Assembly (NCBI RefSeq): GCF_012927485.1
Contig: NZ_JABBPC010000036.1
Location: forward strand, 111,996 to 175,995
Source: Polaromonas sp.
GTDB taxonomy: Bacteria; Pseudomonadota; Gammaproteobacteria; Burkholderiales; Burkholderiaceae_C
DNA length: 64,000 nucleotides
Direction of reading: 5' to 3'
Below, one piece after another: positions 60,854-64,000 of the stretch. The translations under genes were made by a program, and so were the position numbers. How positions within the stretch are numbered: position 1 is the first letter of the stretch; each line of letters begins with the position of its first letter. Under the pieces are notes generated by a model. The model did no database searches. It saw nothing but the letters and a program-made list of their open reading frames with translations, and was not told the origin of the DNA.

Positions 60854-61962
60854 CGACTCGCACAGATCAAACTTTCGACCTGCAGGGATCTCCCGTCGTG
60901 CCGCTGCTGAGGGCTGACAAGCTGATAAAGCACTTCCCGGTGCGACGTGGTCTGTTCGGGCGTGGCAATGCAGTGGTCCACGCCGTCGACGGGGTGAGCT
61001 TTTCGCTCCGCGCAGGCGAAACGATGGCCTTGGTGGGTGAATCAGGTTGCGGTAAGTCGACGGTCGGCCGCCTGTTGCTGCGCCTTCTTGACGCGACCGC
61101 TGGCCACGTCTGGCTTGATGGGGAAGATCTGATGAGCTTGCCGTCCGCAGTGATGCGAGCGCGCAGGCGTGATCTTCAGATGATTTTTCAGGATCCGTAT
61201 TCCTCCCTCAACCCGCGCATGACGGTGGAGCAAACGTTGACGGAACCCCTGATCTTGCATGGTCTGGCGCTTGGAAGACGACACGAGCGTGCAGCCGAGT
61301 TGCTTGACCTGGTGGGTCTGGCGCCGCAATACCTGCAGCGTTTCCCGCATGAATTTTCGGGGGGGCAGCGCCAGCGCATCGGCATTGCGCGGGCACTGGC
61401 GGTCGAGCCCCGCCTGATTGTTTGCGATGAACCGGTGTCTGCGCTGGACGTCTCAATTCAGGCGCAGGTGGTCAATTTGTTGCAGGACATTCAACGCAGG
61501 CTGGGTCTGTCTTACGTGTTCATTGCGCATGATCTGGCCGTGGTCAAACACATCGCGTCGCACGTGGCCGTGATGTACCTGGGTCAGATCGTCGAATACG
61601 CCGACAAGGACAGTCTGTTTTTGCGGCCTCGCCATCCTTACACGCATGCCCTGCTGTCGGCGATTCCGTTGCCGGAACCCGGGCGCGAACGCAACCGCAT
61701 ACTGTTGCAGGGTGATGTGCCCAATCCGATTTCACCGCCTTCAGGCTGTCGCTTTCGTACCCGTTGTGTGCATGCACAACAGCGTTGCGCCGATGAGGTT
61801 CCGCTGTTGAGCGGGGAAGCCGGACACACTGTTGCCTGTCACTTCTGGCGCGATATTGCGCTACCGGCGGCGCTGCAGCCAGCTGTCGGTACGCGGCTAC
61901 CAAACCGCAGGCTTGAACAATTGCAAGCTGCATTTTTGCCGAAGGATGCGGCACATGCTTGA
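60850..61962 (+). CDS. Peptide-type ABC importer ATPase (DppF-like)
   Basis: A 370-residue ATPase started at ATG 60850, overlapping the stop of the DppD-like gene. Walker A is [20 protein letters not shown], followed by [20 protein letters not shown], signature [20 protein letters not shown], Walker [21 protein letters not shown], and the C-terminal [19 protein letters not shown]. It works with DppD-like as a heterodimer. The frame beginning at 60814 is an extension with no basis. Confidence 0.94.
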   Translation: MTTRTDQTFDLQGSPVVPLLRADKLIKHFPVRRGLFGRGNAVVHAVDGVSFSLRAGETMALVGESGCGKSTVGRLLLRLLDATAGHVWLDGEDLMSLPSAVMRARRRDLQMIFQDPYSSLNPRMTVEQTLTEPLILHGLALGRRHERAAELLDLVGLAPQYLQRFPHEFSGGQRQRIGIARALAVEPRLIVCDEPVSALDVSIQAQVVNLLQDIQRRLGLSYVFIAHDLAVVKHIASHVAVMYLGQIVEYADKDSLFLRPRHPYTHALLSAIPLPEPGRERNRILLQGDVPNPISPPSGCRFRTRCVHAQQRCADEVPLLSGEAGHTVACHFWRDIALPAALQPAVGTRLPNRRLEQLQAAFLPKDAAHA

Positions 61963-62027
61963 AGCCGCATTCAACTTTCATAAGGCGCGCCATCGCCTAT
62001 TCATTACCAACCAGGAGTGCTAATTCC

Positions 62028-63560
62028 ATGCTCACGTTTTTACCGACTGGCCGAGTTCTTCAACCTCTCTTGCACGCACTGGTCCTTACCGCCGCTCTAG
62101 GCGCTGCCAACGCAAGTGCGCAAACGCTACGCATTGGTCTGGCCGAAGATCCGGACGTGCTCGACCCCACGTTGAGTCGCACCTTTGTCGGCCGCGTGGT
62201 GTTCGCCTCGCTGTGCGACAAGCTTTTCGATGTGGATGAGAAACTTGCGATCGTGCCGCAACTGGCAACGTCCTACCAATGGTCGCCTGATAACAAGGTA
62301 CTGACGCTAAAACTTCGCCCAGGCGTGACGTTTCACGATGGCCAGAAGTTCGATGCGGCCGCTGTCAAATTCAATATAGAACGGCATAAAAATCTGGCGG
62401 GGTCCAATCGCCGTGGCGAATTGCTGCCGGTGACCAGCGTCGAGGTGGTCGATGACCTGACCGTAAAGCTCACGCTTACCGCTCCGTTCGCGCCGCTCCT
62501 GACCGTGCTGGCCGACCGCGCCGGCATGATGGTTTCGCCCAAAGCAGCACAGGAAAATCCGACGGCTTTCGGCGTCAGGCCAGTGTGTTCAGGACCCTTC
62601 AAATTTACGGAGCGGGTGGCGCAAGACCGCATTGTGCTGGAGCGCTTTGCGAATTACTGGGACAAGAGTTCGATTCATTTCGACAAAGTCATTTATCAGC
62701 CGATCGTCGACTCCACCGTAAGGCTGGCGAACTTGCGTTCGGGCCAGCTGGATTTCATTGAGCGGGTCGCCTCTTCCGATATTGCCGCGCTGAAGTCTGA
62801 AAACAAGTTCAATGTGGCGCGCATCACTGAACTAGGCTACCAGGGCATCACCATCAACACCGGGAAGAGCGAAATGGCGCAAAAAAATCCATTGGGACGC
62901 GACCCCCGAGTGCGGGAAGCGCTAGAGCTTTCGATCGACCGGAGTGCAATTGTTCAGGTCGCCGTTGATGGCGAAGGCGAGGCCGGCAATCAGTGGGTGT
63001 CACCCTCCAACACGTTCTACGCCAAAAACCACCCGATTCCCAAGCGCAACCTCCAGCGCGCCAAAGCGCTATTGAAGGAAGCGGGAGTGCCCAATCCGAG
63101 TTTTACCCTCATGACGCCGACCACATCAGACGGCCAGAAAGTAGCCCAGGTCATCCAGGCGATGGCTAAAGAGGCCGGTTTCGACATCAAAATTCAGGCG
63201 ACCGAGTTTGCGACCTCGCTCAACCTCGCCGACAAGGGGCAGTTTGAGGCTTACCTGCTGAATTGGAGCGGCCGCGCTGACCCGGACGGCAATCTGTTCA
63301 GCTTCTATGGCTGCAAGCAGCCTTTGAATTATTCAGGTTACTGCAGACCGGAAGTGGATGAGCTGCTGACCAAATCGCGCAGCACGCTTGATCCTGCGTT
63401 GCGTAGCGGGCTGTTCGAGAAAATTGCCGCAGAAACCCTTAAAGACCGACCCATCATTTACCTGTACCACCGCAAGTGGTTGTGGGCCTATAACAAGAAG
63501 CTCACAGGCGTGCGTACGATTCCTGATGGACTGATGCGGGTGCAAGGCCTGAAGATGTGA
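62028..63560 (+). CDS. Periplasmic peptide-type substrate-binding protein (SBP family 5)
   Basis: A 510-residue protein started at ATG 62028 (AGGAG 10 nt upstream). A signal peptide of about 32 residues (VLTAALGAANASAQ at its end) precedes TLRIGLAEDPDVLDPTLSRT, the SBP_bac_5 domain with LTLKLRPGVTFHDGQKFDAA, AVKFNIERHKNLAGSNRRGE and REALELSIDRSAIVQVAVDG. Sequences of this type with DUF1028 are often annotated as glutathione- or peptide-binding. It precedes the DppB-like permease with an intercistronic hairpin between. Confidence 0.93.
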   Translation: MLTFLPTGRVLQPLLHALVLTAALGAANASAQTLRIGLAEDPDVLDPTLSRTFVGRVVFASLCDKLFDVDEKLAIVPQLATSYQWSPDNKVLTLKLRPGVTFHDGQKFDAAAVKFNIERHKNLAGSNRRGELLPVTSVEVVDDLTVKLTLTAPFAPLLTVLADRAGMMVSPKAAQENPTAFGVRPVCSGPFKFTERVAQDRIVLERFANYWDKSSIHFDKVIYQPIVDSTVRLANLRSGQLDFIERVASSDIAALKSENKFNVARITELGYQGITINTGKSEMAQKNPLGRDPRVREALELSIDRSAIVQVAVDGEGEAGNQWVSPSNTFYAKNHPIPKRNLQRAKALLKEAGVPNPSFTLMTPTTSDGQKVAQVIQAMAKEAGFDIKIQATEFATSLNLADKGQFEAYLLNWSGRADPDGNLFSFYGCKQPLNYSGYCRPEVDELLTKSRSTLDPALRSGLFEKIAAETLKDRPIIYLYHRKWLWAYNKKLTGVRTIPDGLMRVQGLKM

Positions 63561-63564
63561 GGAG

Positions 63565-63586
63565 GGGCGGGGCGGTGACCCCGCCC
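63565..63586 (+). terminator. Intercistronic hairpin between binding protein and permease genes
   Basis: GGGCGGGG (63565-63572) pairs with CCCCGCCC (63579-63586) around CGGTGA. No T-run follows. In binding-protein operons such stems act as partial terminators or 3' RNA protection, keeping the binding protein more abundant than the permease. Confidence 0.55.
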
Positions 63587-63631
63587 TGTATCAACGCAAG
63601 ATTTGCTCCGACTGCTTTCTGAAAACCGTCC

Positions 63632-64000
63632 ATGCTTAACTATTTTTTCAAACGCCTGGCTTCTGTGATCCCGACGATTTTTCTGGTCACGATCATCATC
63701 TTTGGTTTGCAGCAATTGTTGCCGGGCGATCCGGCGGTGATTTTGGCGGGCGAAGATCAGGACCCGAATGTGGTGGCGTACCTGCATAAAAAAATGCACC
63801 TCGACGAACCCCTGCCGGTACGGTACGGCTATTGGATTGCAGGCGTGATGCACGGTGATCTGGGCGAATCCCTGCGTATTCAGCAGCCCGTCGTACAACT
63901 GATCAAGGAAAAATTGCCGGTCACCCTCGAATTGGCGGCTTTGGCAATGACGATTGCATTGATCATAGGCATCCCCGCCGGCATCATATCGGCCGTCGCC
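63632..64000 (+). CDS. Peptide-type ABC importer permease (DppB-like), cut by window end
   Basis: The first 123 codons of a DppB-type permease: MLNYFFKRLASVIPTIFLVT, IIIFGLQQLLPGDPAVILAG, YLHKKMHLDEPLPVRYGYWI, VMHGDLGESLRIQQPVVQLI and a transmembrane run up to the edge. LPGDPA and GDLGxS are DppB hallmarks. It continues the DUF1028 operon beyond the window, where a DppC-like partner is expected. Confidence 0.92.
   Translation, partial: MLNYFFKRLASVIPTIFLVTIIIFGLQQLLPGDPAVILAGEDQDPNVVAYLHKKMHLDEPLPVRYGYWIAGVMHGDLGESLRIQQPVVQLIKEKLPVTLELAALAMTIALIIGIPAGIISAVA

Noticed and set aside
1..64000. CRISPR arrays, tRNA or rRNA genes
   Set aside because: No regularly spaced repeats, no cloverleaf-like sequence with conserved arms and no rRNA segment were recognised by eye; a tRNAscan and CRISPR search would confirm this.

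Overview
The window reads as a chromosomal accessory region of a betaproteobacterium, most likely Burkholderiales (Comamonadaceae-like). This is inferred from GC-rich genes, the chrBA, dabBA, ArsM and DUF1028/peptide-transporter arrangements, and many decayed IS6, IS3, IS30 and IS481 pieces. No rRNA, tRNA, CRISPR array or replication origin was seen. Roughly one gene in six is broken, so the region is under active turnover.

Layout. 1-2.3 kb: chromate resistance unit chrB-chrA-rhodanese on the minus strand behind a short palindromic operator. 2.4-8.4 kb: a scrap zone with SDR, glucoamylase, SpoIIAA-like and transposase fragments between intact small genes (DUF1499, DUF2971, TfoX-N, a secreted cytochrome c, a 22-residue membrane peptide, DUF4396, a His/Cys-rich protein). 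8.6-10.8 kb: an intact IS30 element next to the right half of a dead IS3 element. 10.8-13.9 kb: an integron-cassette-like set (VOC, a GyrI-like/dihydrofolate-reductase-like fusion, a second reductase-like protein, DUF3224) with one recognisable attC site and no integron integrase. It is followed by arsM, a degenerate IS6 element and an alpha/beta hydrolase.

17.4-19.9 kb: a DUF1428, PhnB, DUF899, YCII, PhnB cluster. 20.5-26.5 kb: a LysR regulator divergent from dabB-dabA-DUF6671, the two-subunit inorganic-carbon pump, which suggests autotrophic or CO2-limited growth. 26.7-28.1 kb: a dead tyrosine recombinase and the head of an IS3 element. 28.3-31.6 kb: two exported alpha/beta hydrolases and a Tat-exported HAD dehalogenase-like protein. 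31.6-34 kb: AT-rich sequence with a lone lipoprotein gene, a MITE-like inverted repeat, and the second copy of a 107-bp direct repeat whose first copy lies 15.5 kb upstream. 34-35.7 kb: an ECF sigma factor with its YCII partner. 36-37.5 kb: an aldehyde dehydrogenase.

38.1-49.8 kb holds the most interesting system: a nine-gene minus-strand operon (gcvPA-like, gcvPB-like, ATP-NAD-kinase-like, peptide-type binding protein, acetylpolyamine-amidohydrolase-like deacetylase, two permeases, a fused double ATPase, RidA-like) divergent from a GcvA-like LysR gene. The two P-protein-like subunits keep the PLP lysine but lack several hallmark glycine-decarboxylase motifs, and no gcvH or gcvT accompanies them. 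I propose an undescribed pathway that imports, deacylates and decarboxylates an amine or amino-acid derivative.

50-59 kb: a broken RsbRD-type histidine kinase, DUF488, a uracil-DNA-glycosylase-like protein, DUF4399, a LivJ-like binding protein, a glycine-zipper protein, HU and a lipoprotein, separated by decayed sequence. 59.1-64 kb: a DUF1028 gene translationally coupled to a second peptide/glutathione-type ABC transporter (two ATPases, binding protein, and a permease cut by the window end).
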